This document shows positions 33,523 through 42,056 of a DNA stretch of 64,000 nucleotides, piece by piece. Location: NCBI RefSeq assembly GCF_009760925.1, contig NZ_VRLV01000003.1, forward strand, positions 434,001 through 498,000. Reading direction: 5' to 3'. Below the pieces are notes generated by a model, which saw only the letters and a program-made list of their open reading frames with translations, searched no databases and had not been told where the DNA came from. The position numbers and the translations under genes are program-made. Source of the DNA: Nonomuraea typhae. Lineage in GTDB: Bacteria > Actinomycetota > Actinomycetes > Streptosporangiales > Streptosporangiaceae. Numbering within the stretch: position 1 is the first letter of the stretch; every line of letters starts with the position of its first letter.

Positions 33523-34938
33523 GTGGTCGACGACGGCGGCCTTCAGGCGCTGCGCGAGGCGGCACGCCTGTCCCCCGACAACCTGCCCCTCCGGCGCCAC
33601 CTCGCCGACACCCTCCTGGCCAGGGGCTACCTGGCCGAGGCGGAGGCCGAGTACCGCGCCGCCCTCGTACTGGCCCCGCGCGACCCGGGCATCAGCACCG
33701 GACTGGCCGAGTCCTTCGCCCGTCAGGGTGCGTACGGCGTGGCCCTGTCGGTGCTGGAGCCGTTCCTGGCCCAGCCCGGGTACCCGGCGCGGATGGGCGT
33801 GGTGGCCGCGCGGGCGTTCCTGGGTGAGGGGGACGTGGCGCAGGCGGGGTACCGCTACCACGAGGCGATCCTGCGGGACCCGTCCGCCGCCGACCCCGAC
33901 CTGGCCGCCCGCCTGTCGTCGGGAGCCCGCCCGGCACCCGCCGCTGGGCCGCCCGCGCAGCCGGTCGCGGCTCCGGGCTCCTCCGGGCAGCCGGTCACGG
34001 CTCCCCGGCCGGCCGGGGTTCCGGCCGCGCCGTACCAGCAGAGCGCCGGCACGGACGGCGGCGCCGAGGTGGAGCGCTCGCGCTTCACCTTCGCCGACGT
34101 GGCCGGGATGGAGGCGGTCAAGGAGGCGCTGCGGGTCAAACTGCTGCTGCCCGTCCAGCAGCCGGAGCTGTTCGCCGCCTTCGGCAAGCGGGCCGGCGGC
34201 GGCGTCCTGCTGTACGGGCCGCCGGGCGCGGGCAAGACCCACCTGGCCAGGGCCGCCGCCGGTGAACTGGGCGCGTCCTTCGTCAACGTCGGGCTGGCCG
34301 ACATCCTCGACATGTACGTCGGCCAGAGCGAGCGCAACCTGCGCGGCGTCTTCGAGATCGCCCGCCGCAACCGGCCCTGCGTGTTGTTCTTCGACGAGGT
34401 CGACGCCCTGGCCGCCCGCCGCTCCGACATGCGGCAGGCGCACACCCGGCAACTGGTCAACCAGTTCCTCGCCGAGCTGGACGGCGTCGACGACCGGGCC
34501 AACGAGGGCGTCCTGGTGCTGGCCGCCACCAACGCGCCCTGGTACATCGACGTGGCCTTCCGCCGCCCCGGCCGCTTCGACCAGCTCGTCTTCGTGCCGC
34601 CGCCCGACACCGCCGCCCGCGCCGCGATCCTGCGCATCCTGACCCGCGACAAGCCGCTGGCCGAGATGGACTTCGACGCCATCGCCCGGGCCACCGAGGA
34701 CCTCGTGGGCGCCGACCTGAAGGGCCTGGTGGACCGGGCCGTGGAGGCCAAGCTGCGCGAGTCCGTGGCCGCCGGGCGGCCGGTGCCGCTGACCACCGGC
34801 GACCTGCTGGCCGCGGCCGGGACGGCGGCGCCCAGCTCGGTCCGCGAGTGGCTGGCGACCGCGCGCAACTACGTCATGCACGCCAACGAGTCCGGGGCGT
34901 GGGACGAGCTCATGCCCTGGATCGACCGCAAACGGTGA
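33523..34938 (+). CDS. AAA+ ATPase with N-terminal TPR-like repeats
   Basis: A 471-residue protein. Residues 5-130 hold about three TPR-like helical hairpins; 131-180 are a Pro/Ala-rich linker; 185 onward is a single classical AAA domain like CDC48/FtsH/proteasomal ATPases: Walker A GPPGAGKT (232-239), Walker B LFFDEVD (288-294), and arginine finger in FRRPGRFD (348-353). Residues 410-471 are a helical lid and tail. No protease or transmembrane part is present. The next gene, 31 bp on, is a TPR membrane protein, so a partner at the membrane is likely. The substrate is unknown. Confidence 0.82.
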   Translation: MVDDGGLQALREAARLSPDNLPLRRHLADTLLARGYLAEAEAEYRAALVLAPRDPGISTGLAESFARQGAYGVALSVLEPFLAQPGYPARMGVVAARAFLGEGDVAQAGYRYHEAILRDPSAADPDLAARLSSGARPAPAAGPPAQPVAAPGSSGQPVTAPRPAGVPAAPYQQSAGTDGGAEVERSRFTFADVAGMEAVKEALRVKLLLPVQQPELFAAFGKRAGGGVLLYGPPGAGKTHLARAAAGELGASFVNVGLADILDMYVGQSERNLRGVFEIARRNRPCVLFFDEVDALAARRSDMRQAHTRQLVNQFLAELDGVDDRANEGVLVLAATNAPWYIDVAFRRPGRFDQLVFVPPPDTAARAAILRILTRDKPLAEMDFDAIARATEDLVGADLKGLVDRAVEAKLRESVAAGRPVPLTTGDLLAAAGTAAPSSVREWLATARNYVMHANESGAWDELMPWIDRKR

Positions 34939-34969
34939 GAGCCTGGGATGGCCGTGACAGGGGCGGCAC

Positions 34970-36157
34970 GTGGTGAGCACCGAGACGGGCCTTCAGCGGG
35001 CCCGCGCGCTGCTGGATCTGGGGCGTGGCGCCGAGGCCGCCCGCGAGCTGTACGGCGTGCTGGCCGAGGAGCCGGAGCACCCGGTCGCCCACGCGTACCT
35101 GGCCCTGGCCCTGCGTGCCCAGCGGCGGTACGCCGAGGCGGCCGCGAGCGCGGCCGAGGCGATCCGGCTGGCGCCGGACCACTGGTTCGGCCACTACGTC
35201 GCCGCGCAGGTGCACCTCGCCGCCGGGCAGGCCGGTCCGGCGCTGCCCGCGGCCGACGCCGCCCTGGCGCTGAACCCGGACTGGGCGCCCCTGTGGGAGC
35301 TGCGGGCCCGCATCCTGCTGAGCAGCGGCCGGCCCGCCGACGCCGCGGACGCCGCCCGGCGCGCCCTGGCCCTGGACCCCGAGGACCCCGACCCCGCTGC
35401 CCTGCTGGCCATGGCGCTGACCCAGCTCGGCCGCGGCGCGGAGGCGCTGGGCGCCGCCCGTGACGCCTTGCGCCTGGACCCCGAGAGCCCGAACGCCCAC
35501 CTGGCGCTCGGCCGGGCCGAGCTGGCCCACGGCGATCCGGCGCGCGCCGCCGGCGCCTTCCGCGAGGTCCTGCGCCTGGCGCCCGGTTTCGACGACGCGC
35601 GCGACCTCCTGGTCGTGGCGTTGAAGCGCCGCAACCCGCTCTACCGGGCGCTGGACCGCTTCCGCGGCCGGTACCGGGGTGGCTGGCGGCTGGTGCTGCT
35701 GCTGCCGGCCGTACCCCCGCTGATCGTGGTGTTCGTCGTCATCGCCGTCGCGCACTGGGCGGCCTGGCTGGCCGAGGCGTGGGCGACGCTCCGCCTGCAC
35801 CTGGGCGCCCGCACGCGCCTGCTGCTGGCGGGCAGCGAGGCGCGCGTGGCCGTGCTGTGCTGGTCCCTGTGCGGCCTCGGCCTCGCGGCGCTCGTGGCGG
35901 GCATCGCCCTGGGCCACGAGCCCCTGGGGACGGCCGGCGTGGCCGTCATGGCCCTGGTCACACCGGTCCAGGAGGCCGCCCACACCTCCGCCCGCGCCGG
36001 TCGCGCCGTGCTGTACGGCTGGGCGGCCCTGCTGGCCCTGGCCGCGGCGGTGTCGGCGGCGTTGCCGGCCGGCCAGACGCCGGGCCTGCTGTGCGCCTAC
36101 GCGGCGCTGGCCACGATCTGGGTCGCCACCCTGGCCAGGCGCCTGACCCGGGCCTGA
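34970..36157 (+). CDS. TPR-repeat membrane protein
   Basis: A 395-residue protein: about six TPR units in residues 8-210 (repeats such as AYLALALRAQRRYAEAAASAAEAIRLAPD), then about four or five membrane helices at roughly 241-268, 293-313, 320-335, 347-366 and 371-388. No enzyme motif is visible. With the preceding TPR-AAA ATPase it makes a two-gene unit, suggesting a membrane scaffold that recruits or is remodelled by the ATPase. It starts at GTG 34970 or the adjacent GTG 34973. Confidence 0.75.
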   Translation: MVSTETGLQRARALLDLGRGAEAARELYGVLAEEPEHPVAHAYLALALRAQRRYAEAAASAAEAIRLAPDHWFGHYVAAQVHLAAGQAGPALPAADAALALNPDWAPLWELRARILLSSGRPADAADAARRALALDPEDPDPAALLAMALTQLGRGAEALGAARDALRLDPESPNAHLALGRAELAHGDPARAAGAFREVLRLAPGFDDARDLLVVALKRRNPLYRALDRFRGRYRGGWRLVLLLPAVPPLIVVFVVIAVAHWAAWLAEAWATLRLHLGARTRLLLAGSEARVAVLCWSLCGLGLAALVAGIALGHEPLGTAGVAVMALVTPVQEAAHTSARAGRAVLYGWAALLALAAAVSAALPAGQTPGLLCAYAALATIWVATLARRLTRA

Positions 36158-36188
36158 GCCCGTCCTGTGCCCAGCCTGCGCCCGGCCG

Positions 36189-36950
36189 TCAGCCGAACTG
36201 CTGCCAGGCCAGGCGGGTCACCATGGCGGCCACGACGAGCAGCAGGACGATGCGGACGAACCCGGCGCCCCGCTTGAGCGCCATGCGGGCGCCGAGGCGG
36301 GCGCCCGCGACGTTGCAGACGGCCATGCCGAGCCCGAGCGCCCACAGCACGTGCCCCTGGAGCCCGAAGACCAGGAGCGCGCCCACGTTCGTCCCGATGT
36401 TGATGATCTTCGCGGTGGCGGAGGCGTTGACGAAGTCGAGGCCGAGGATGGCGGTGAAGGCGATGATCAGGAACGTCCCGGTCCCCGGCCCCATGATCCC
36501 GTCGTAGAAGGCGATCCCGACGCCGGCGACCGCGACGGCCGTGATCACCCGGGCGCCGGTCCGCAGGTGCGGCCGCGGCACCTGTCCCATCGCGGGCCGC
36601 AGCGTCACGAAGGCCGCCACCCCGAGCAGCACCGCCATGACGACGGGCCGCAGCACGTCCGCGCTGATCGCCGCGGCGGCCAGGGCGCCGAGCCCGGAGC
36701 TCACCACCGCCAGCGCACCCGCCGGGATCGCCACCCGCCGGTCCAGCTTGGTGGAGCGCACGTAGGTGATGGCCGCGGTGGTGGTCCCGAAGACGGACGA
36801 CAGCTTGTTGGTCGCCATGGCCTGCACCGGCGGGATCCCGGCCACCATGAGCGCGGGCAGTTGCAGCAGCCCGCCGCCGCCCACGACGGCGTCCACCCAC
36901 CCGGCACCGGCGGCGGCCACCAGCAACACGACGATCTGCTCCAGCGACAC
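36189..36950 (-). CDS. TauE/SafE-family anion exporter
   Basis: A 253-residue, mostly hydrophobic protein with 7-8 membrane helices. The two TauE repeats are visible: GAGWVDAVVGGGGLLQLPALMVAGIPPVQAMATNKLSS and GIAFYDGIMGPGTGTFLIIAFTAILGLDFVNASATAKI. The family exports sulfite, sulfoacetate or other organic anions. GGGGAG sits 4 nt before the GTG, and a TATACC box is about 50 bp upstream. It stands alone, convergent with the TPR gene. Confidence 0.88.
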   Translation of the reverse strand: MSLEQIVVLLVAAAGAGWVDAVVGGGGLLQLPALMVAGIPPVQAMATNKLSSVFGTTTAAITYVRSTKLDRRVAIPAGALAVVSSGLGALAAAAISADVLRPVVMAVLLGVAAFVTLRPAMGQVPRPHLRTGARVITAVAVAGVGIAFYDGIMGPGTGTFLIIAFTAILGLDFVNASATAKIINIGTNVGALLVFGLQGHVLWALGLGMAVCNVAGARLGARMALKRGAGFVRIVLLLVVAAMVTRLAWQQFG

Positions 36951-37058
36951 GCCACTCCCCCGTCATGGCCAACGAACCACCAAGAGGGTATAAACCCCGG
37001 TTCCCGGAGGTTCGGCGGGCCCCTTATGCCCTGCCGGGGCAGCCCGTAAATTGTGGTG

Positions 37059-37583
37059 ATGGACCGGCTCACCCTGGACGACCTCGACCGCGCCATCGTC
37101 TCCGCCCTGCAGGTGGACGCCCGGGTGACCTGGGGCAGGCCGGCCGACGTCCTGGGCGCCGCGTCCATCGCCTGACCGCGCCGGGGTCCTGCGGATCGTG
37201 GGGGTGGCCAGCCCGTACTTCGCCGGTTACGCCACCCCGCTCATCGTCCGCGCGCGCTGCGCCGCGGGCGCGGTGCCGTCGGTGCTGGGGAACCTGGCGC
37301 GGCGCAACGACACGTTGTGGGTGGATCTGCTGGTCGGCGGGCTGGACATCTGCTTCGTGACGTTCGCCGGGTCCAGGGAGAGCCGCACCGCGTTCCTGTT
37401 CAAGGAGCTGCCCGGCATCGACCATCTGACGGACGTGTCGGTCTCCAGTACGGCCGGCCGCCCTCGACCGGGTCGGCCGGGCCCTGGCGACCCAGCCGAA
37501 CGTGCGGTTCGCGGCGGCCACGACGGGCCCGGTGAACCTGGTGGCCTCGGTGTGCGCCCGCGACCTGCCGGAGCTGTACGACT
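37059..37583 (+). pseudogene. Lrp/AsnC-family regulator, multiply disrupted remnant
   Basis: ATG 37059 begins DRLTLDDLDRAIVSALQVDARVTWGR, the first HTH helix of a double-domain Lrp/AsnC protein, but the frame stops at 37175. From 37198 another frame continues with the RAM-like GVASPYFAGYATPLIVRARC...LWVDLLVGGLDICFVTFAGSRESRTAFLFKELPGIDHLTDVSVSS. From about 37461 a third frame gives ALDRVGRALATQPNVRFAAATTGPVNLVASVCARDLPELYDFLH, part of the second copy. The second HTH is missing. Deletions and at least two frameshifts make it nonfunctional. It ends abruptly at a junction with an unrelated transporter fragment. Confidence 0.8.
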
Positions 37584-37874
37584 TCCTGCATGTACCTCGG
37601 CCGGGTGGTCGAGCGCGGGCCGACCGAGGACGTGCCGGGCACGCCGGCCCACCCCTACACCCGGGCGCTCGTCTCGGCGATGCCCATGCCCGACCCGGTG
37701 AAGGACCGGTCCCGGCCGCGGGTCCTGCTGCCCGGCGACCCGCCCGGCGCGCTGAGCCCGCCCGGGGGTGCGGCTTCCATCCCCCGGTGCCCGCTCTACG
37801 CCGAACGGCTCGGCCGTACCGAACGCGAGCGCTGCCGGACCGAGCGCCCGCTCGCCCGCGTCGCCTGCCACTAG
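37584..37874 (+). pseudogene. C-terminal fragment of an oligopeptide ABC ATPase
   Basis: The frame reads MYLGRVVERGPTEDV, HPYTRALVSAMPMPDPVKDRSRPRVLLPGD, then CPLYAERLGRTERERCR and ends TAG. This is the post-ATPase oligo_HPY tail of OppF/DppF proteins; Walker A, signature and Walker B parts are absent. The 5' edge is fused to the Lrp/AsnC remnant in the sequence CATG. It resembles but does not match the intact ATPase at 26946-27872, so it is not a simple local duplication. Confidence 0.8.
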
Positions 37875-37883
37875 TTACTATCC

Positions 37884-37961
37884 GCCTACGGCTACTCGCA
37901 GTGCGTCACCGCCGGGCCGCTCGTCTACCTGGCCGGGCAGTGCGGGCTCGGCCCCGGCAGG
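37884..37961 (+). pseudogene. RidA-family fragment
   Basis: A 24-codon stretch, AYGYSQCVTAGPLVYLAGQC followed by GLGP, matches the N-terminal strand pair of RidA/YjgF proteins (G-Y-S-x-x-V-x-A-G-x-L-V-x-x-A-G-Q). No start codon context or remainder follows. With the two upstream remnants it forms a run of three broken genes. Confidence 0.6.
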
Positions 37962-37983
37962 CGACCGCCGTCCTGGGCTCCGG

Positions 37984-39531
37984 CTACCGGGCCGCCGGGT
38001 CCTCCACGCCGGTGTAGGGCGGCAGCGGGAGGGGCGCGCCCGTGAGGAAGGCGGTGACGGTGGCGGCGAACTCGGCGGGCCGGTCCAGGCCGATGGCGTG
38101 GCCGGCGCCCTTGACGTAGACCAGGCGCGCCCCGGGGATCGTGTCGCGGTACTCGCGGGTGACCGGCCAGCGCTTGTAGTCGCACTCCGCGCGCAGCACC
38201 AGCGCGGGCACCCCCGCTCTGCGCAGCGCGGGCCGCGGGTCGGGCCGGGACTGCTGGTCGGCGGTGATGAGCTGGTTGGCGTAGAAGCCGGGGACCTTCG
38301 CCGGCAGTTCGGCGCCGCCCGGGCGGCAACTGGCCGCGCCGCCCGCGATCCGCAGCAGTTCGCCGAACAGGTGGTCCACCTCGGCGTCGGGCACCAGGGC
38401 GTGCGCGGCGCGCGGGTCGATGGCCATCAGGGTCTCCCACACGGCGAAGCGCGCGTTCTCCCCCAGCGCGCCGACCCGGGCGGCCTGGCCGGGGGTGAGC
38501 CGGTCCCAGAGCTGGCCGGCCTCTTCGTCGCTCCACTCGGGGGTCCACAGGGCCCCGGGCGAGACGAAGACGACCTTCGCGACGTGGCCGGGGTGACGCG
38601 CCAGATACTCGGCGGCCAGAGTCGCCCCCCAGGAGGCGCCCACCAGGATCACCCGCTCGGCGCCGAGCCGCCGCCGTACCGCCTCCAGGTCGGCCACCTG
38701 CCGCTCCACGGTGTACCCGGACACGTCGTCCGGCCGCGGGGAGTCACCGGAGCCGAGCTGGTCATAGGCGTAGACGTCGAACCCGGCCCCGCTCAGCGCC
38801 CGGTCCAGCGCGTCCTCCCCCTCCCCCGGCGTCCCCGGCCCCCCGTGCAGCCGGATCACCGGCACCGGCCGCGCCGCCCCCTCGGCCCGGGTCACCCGAT
38901 AGGCGACCCGGGACCCGGTGCCCAGATCCCAATAGGCCCGCTCCGCCCTCGGCACGCTCGCCTGCCCGGGAACGAACACGACCGCCGAAGCGGCCACGCA
39001 CACCACCACCACGCCTCCCGCCACCACCAGCGGCAACCGGCGCCGGACCAGCCTGGCCGCACCCCACGCCGGCAGCAGGCACCCCGCCCCGAGCGCCGCC
39101 AGCCCCGCGACCACCATCACGGCCAGGCTCGGCACAACGGCCGCCGCCCCCAGGAACGCCGCCCCCGCCGCCGGCGGCCCCGCCACGGCACCGGCCAACG
39201 TCAGCACCCAGGCCCCAGCCCACCTTCCCCACCGCCCCGGCCCCTTCCCGCCGCGATCCGCCCTTCCCGCACCGTCGCGAGCCCCCGTACGGCCCGGCGC
39301 CCCTTCACCCGCGCACGCGACCTCATGCCCACGCACTCCCTCACCCGGCCGCGCGGCCTCATGACCACGCACCCCTCCGTCCGGGTTCCCTTGGTCTCGC
39401 GTCCCTTCGCCCGGGTTGCCGTGGTCCCGCGTCTCTCCACCCGCAGGTGAGGAGGCGTGGCCACGTGTCCTCTCCGCCGTTCCCGGGTCAGCGCCCAGCG
39501 TCTTCGCCTGCTCATCCGTCTGTCTGGTCAT
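37984..39531 (-). CDS. membrane-anchored alpha/beta hydrolase (prolyl aminopeptidase-like)
   Basis: A 515-residue protein. Residues about 20-85 are low-complexity, with a degenerate 10-12-residue repeat (TRDHGNPGEG, TRDQGNPDGG, VRGHEAARPGEG, VRGHEVACAGEG). About 98-195 hold two or three hydrophobic helices. The C-terminal hydrolase has HGGPGTPG (as in proline iminopeptidases), nucleophile elbow GASWGA, and KGAGHAIGLDRPAEF with the catalytic His. It likely acts at the outer face on peptides or esters. The start at 39531 is plausible, but the repeat region makes it uncertain. Confidence 0.78.
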   Translation of the reverse strand: MTRQTDEQAKTLGADPGTAERTRGHASSPAGGETRDHGNPGEGTRDQGNPDGGVRGHEAARPGEGVRGHEVACAGEGAPGRTGARDGAGRADRGGKGPGRWGRWAGAWVLTLAGAVAGPPAAGAAFLGAAAVVPSLAVMVVAGLAALGAGCLLPAWGAARLVRRRLPLVVAGGVVVVCVAASAVVFVPGQASVPRAERAYWDLGTGSRVAYRVTRAEGAARPVPVIRLHGGPGTPGEGEDALDRALSGAGFDVYAYDQLGSGDSPRPDDVSGYTVERQVADLEAVRRRLGAERVILVGASWGATLAAEYLARHPGHVAKVVFVSPGALWTPEWSDEEAGQLWDRLTPGQAARVGALGENARFAVWETLMAIDPRAAHALVPDAEVDHLFGELLRIAGGAASCRPGGAELPAKVPGFYANQLITADQQSRPDPRPALRRAGVPALVLRAECDYKRWPVTREYRDTIPGARLVYVKGAGHAIGLDRPAEFAATVTAFLTGAPLPLPPYTGVEDPAAR

Positions 39532-39586
39532 GGGGCAACCGTCGCGGCACCGCCGTACCAGGCGAAACGTCCTGGCGGGCGGAGCC

Positions 39587-39606
39587 CGTCATCCTCCAGG
39601 ATGACG
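39587..39606. promoter_or_regulatory. 20-bp perfect palindrome upstream of the first two-component operon
   Basis: CGTCATCCTCCAGGATGACG: 9-bp arms around CC, 30 bp before the histidine kinase start. A smaller repeat (CCAGG 39558-39562, CCTGG 39571-39575) is just upstream. Candidate operator for the local NarL-type regulator. Confidence 0.5.
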
Positions 39607-39635
39607 ACGCGGCGCCGCGCGGGAGTGTCTACTGG

Positions 39636-40727
39636 GTGGTCGTGAGACGGTGGCGGCCCGATCGGGCGATCGACCGCGGCCCGTGGTGGGTCGCGCTGGA
39701 CCTGGCGGTGGCGTGGGCCTCGGCGGGGATCGCCGTGGGCTCGACGGAGTATGTCGCGTCGCTGACCGAGGGGCCGATCGCGAGCCGGGTGGCCGTGGTG
39801 GTGTGGTTCTGCGCGATCGGGCTGCGCAGGCTGGCGCCGGTGACCGCGTTGTGGGCGGGTGCGGCGGCGACCGTGGCCGTGGTGCTGGCGGGTGCGCCGG
39901 TGACGAACCTGTCGCTGGCCAGCGCGCTGCCGCTGACCATGATCGCGCAGGGGCGGCGGCCGCAGGTGACGGCGGAGCTGGCCGCCGTGCCGGTGCTGGG
40001 CGTGCTGGTGGCGCTGGCCGGTCATCCGCAGGTGGAGCTGGTGGCCGCCGTCCATGCGGGCGCCTGGATCTCGGGTACGGCCAGCCGTACCAGGAGGACG
40101 CGCGAGGAACGGCTGCGGCAGGAGGCGGCCGAGGAACGGGCCGGCCGGATCCGCGCCGACGAGCGAGCCCTGCTGGCCCAGGAACTGCACGACGCGGTGG
40201 GGCACGCGGTCACGCTGATGGTGACGCATGCGGGCGCGGCGCGGCTGTCGCTGCCGGACGGGCCGCCGCAGGTGCGCACGGCGCTGGAGCGGATCGAGCA
40301 GGCGGGCCGGGATGCCATGGCCGATCTCGACCGGGTCATCGGCCTGCTGTCGGATCGGCGGAGCCTGCCGGACGGGCTGCGTGAGCTGGTGCGCGGGCTG
40401 CCGGTGCGGGTGGAGTTGCGGCTCGGCCCGGGTGTGGACGACCTCGGGCCAGGCCAGGCGGAGACGTTGCGGCGGGTGGCGCAGGAGTCGCTGACGAACG
40501 TCATCCGGCATGCCGGGGCTTCCCTGGCCCGGGTGGAGGTGCGGCGGGATGAGGGGGTGGTGACGCTGACGGTCGCCGACGACGGAGGCGGCGAAGGGGC
40601 CGGCCTGGCCGGTGGCGGGCGCGGGTTGCGGGGCATGCGGGCCCGGGTGGAGAAGGCGGGCGGAACCCTGGAGGCGGGACCGGCCGCGGCAGGGTGGCGG
40701 GTGACGGCCAGGATCCCGGTGCCGTGA
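39636..40727 (+). CDS. NarL/DesK-type sensor histidine kinase
   Basis: A 363-residue kinase with several N-terminal membrane helices (about 20-150) and a HisKA_3 dimerisation domain: LLAQELHDAVGHAVTLMVTHAG carries the phosphorylated His. The N-box ETLRRVAQESLTNVIRHAGA and G-box GRGLRGMRARVEKAGG form the ATPase domain. The stimulus is unknown. The GTG at 39636 has GGGAG 10 nt upstream; 39642 is an alternative. The response regulator follows; its likely start lies 24 bp after the kinase stop. Confidence 0.87.
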   Translation: MVVRRWRPDRAIDRGPWWVALDLAVAWASAGIAVGSTEYVASLTEGPIASRVAVVVWFCAIGLRRLAPVTALWAGAAATVAVVLAGAPVTNLSLASALPLTMIAQGRRPQVTAELAAVPVLGVLVALAGHPQVELVAAVHAGAWISGTASRTRRTREERLRQEAAEERAGRIRADERALLAQELHDAVGHAVTLMVTHAGAARLSLPDGPPQVRTALERIEQAGRDAMADLDRVIGLLSDRRSLPDGLRELVRGLPVRVELRLGPGVDDLGPGQAETLRRVAQESLTNVIRHAGASLARVEVRRDEGVVTLTVADDGGGEGAGLAGGGRGLRGMRARVEKAGGTLEAGPAAAGWRVTARIPVP

Positions 40728-40750
40728 GCGATGAGAAAGGACCTCGTGCC

Positions 40751-41413
40751 GTGATCCGGGTGCTGCTGGCCGATGACGAGGACCTGATGCGCGCGGGCCT
40801 GCGCATGATGCTGGAGACGCAGCCCGATCTGACGGTCGTGGGCGAGGCGGCCGACGGTGCCGAGGCGGTGCGGCTGGCCGGGGCCGCCGCCCCTGATGTG
40901 GTGCTCATGGACGTGCGCATGCCCGGCGTGGACGGCGTCGAGGCGACCCGGGCGATCGTGGCCTCCGGCTCGCCCGCGGCGGTGCTGGTGCTGACCACGT
41001 TCGAGCTGGACGAGTACGTCTTCGCCGCGATCCGGGCCGGAGCGGCGGGCTTCCTGCTCAAACGGACGCCCCCCGAGCAGCTGCTGGCCGGGATCAGGAC
41101 CCTCGCCGGCGGTGAGGCGATCCTCGGCCCGTCGGTGACCAAGCGGCTGCTGGCGGAGTTCGCCAGGGCCGCGCCCGCGCCGCACTCGGAGCAGGTGCGG
41201 CGTGCCCTGGGCCGGCTGACCGCCCGCGAGCACGAGGTCCTCCTGCTGCTGGGCCGCGGCCTGTCGAACGCGGAGATCTCCCTGCGCCTGCACATCGGCG
41301 AGACCACGACGAAGACGCACGTCAAACGCGTCCTGGACAAGCTGGGCCTGCGGGACCGGGTGCACGCGGCGGTCTTCGCCTTCGACCACGGCCTGGTCAG
41401 GGCGGCCCCCTGA
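40751..41413 (+). CDS. NarL-family response regulator
   Basis: A 220-residue regulator: receiver domain with acidic DDED near the N-terminus, phosphorylation Asp in VVLMDVRMPG, Thr in LVLTTFE and Lys in FLLKRTPP; LuxR-type HTH at the C-terminus, LTAREHEVLLLLGRGLSNAEISLRLHIGETTTKTHVKRVLDKLGLRDR. The start at GTG 40751 is chosen since proteins of this family begin IRVLLADD and AAAGGA is 10 nt upstream; a GTG at 40724 overlapping the kinase stop is also in frame. It acts with the adjacent kinase. Confidence 0.92.
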   Translation: MIRVLLADDEDLMRAGLRMMLETQPDLTVVGEAADGAEAVRLAGAAAPDVVLMDVRMPGVDGVEATRAIVASGSPAAVLVLTTFELDEYVFAAIRAGAAGFLLKRTPPEQLLAGIRTLAGGEAILGPSVTKRLLAEFARAAPAPHSEQVRRALGRLTAREHEVLLLLGRGLSNAEISLRLHIGETTTKTHVKRVLDKLGLRDRVHAAVFAFDHGLVRAAP

Positions 41414-41438
41414 GCCGAGGGCCGCCCTGACCCAAGAC

Positions 41439-42053
41439 TCAGCGCTTGGCCAGGGTGCGTTTGCGGCTGGCGAAGATGTCGTCGATCAGCCCGTACGACC
41501 GCGCCTGCTCGGCGGTGAAGATGCGGTCGCGTTCGATGTCGCGCCGGATGTCGAGCTCCCCGCGCCCGGTGTGCCGGGCGAGGATCTGCTCCTGCTGGTC
41601 CCGCATCCGCAGGATCTCCCTGGCGTGGATCTCCAGGTCGCTGGACTGCCCGCGCCCGCCTTCGGTGGCGGGCTGGTGCAGCAGGACCCGTGCGTGCGGC
41701 AGCGCGGCCCGCTTGCCCGGAGCACCGGCGGACAGCAGGACGGCGGCCGCCGAGGACGCCTCCCCGATGCAGACCGTGCGCACGTCCGGGCGGACGAACT
41801 GCATCGTGTCGTAGATGGCGGTCATGGCGGTGAACTCGCCGCCGGGCGAGTTGATGTACAGCTGGATGTCCTGGTCGGTGTCGATGGATTCCAGGGTGAG
41901 CAGCTGCGCCATGATGTCGTTGGCGCTGGTGTCGTCGATCGGGGTGCCGAGGAAGATGATGCGGTCCTCGAACAGCTTGTTGTAGGGCGTCATCTCCTTG
42001 ACGCCGTAGGAGGTGCGCTCCACGAAGGAGGGCAGCACGTATCGTCCGCTCAT
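41439..42053 (-). CDS. clpP: ATP-dependent Clp protease proteolytic subunit (second of pair)
   Basis: A 204-residue ClpP. Catalytic triad: Ser101 in GEASSAAAVLL, His126 in LLHQPATEGG, Asp172 in IRRDIERDR. It forms the barrel peptidase with Clp ATPases. It lies 3 nt downstream of another clpP; in actinobacteria such pairs form mixed ClpP1P2 or secondary ClpP3P4 complexes. No trigger factor or clpX is adjacent, suggesting the secondary pair. Convergent with the response regulator at 40751. Confidence 0.93.
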   Translation of the reverse strand: MSGRYVLPSFVERTSYGVKEMTPYNKLFEDRIIFLGTPIDDTSANDIMAQLLTLESIDTDQDIQLYINSPGGEFTAMTAIYDTMQFVRPDVRTVCIGEASSAAAVLLSAGAPGKRAALPHARVLLHQPATEGGRGQSSDLEIHAREILRMRDQQEQILARHTGRGELDIRRDIERDRIFTAEQARSYGLIDDIFASRKRTLAKR

Positions 42054-42056
42054 GGC

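Noticed and set aside
37059..37961. Insertion sequence or phage scar
   Set aside because: No transposase, integrase or terminal repeats seen; remnants are ordinary chromosomal genes. Plain deletions explain it.
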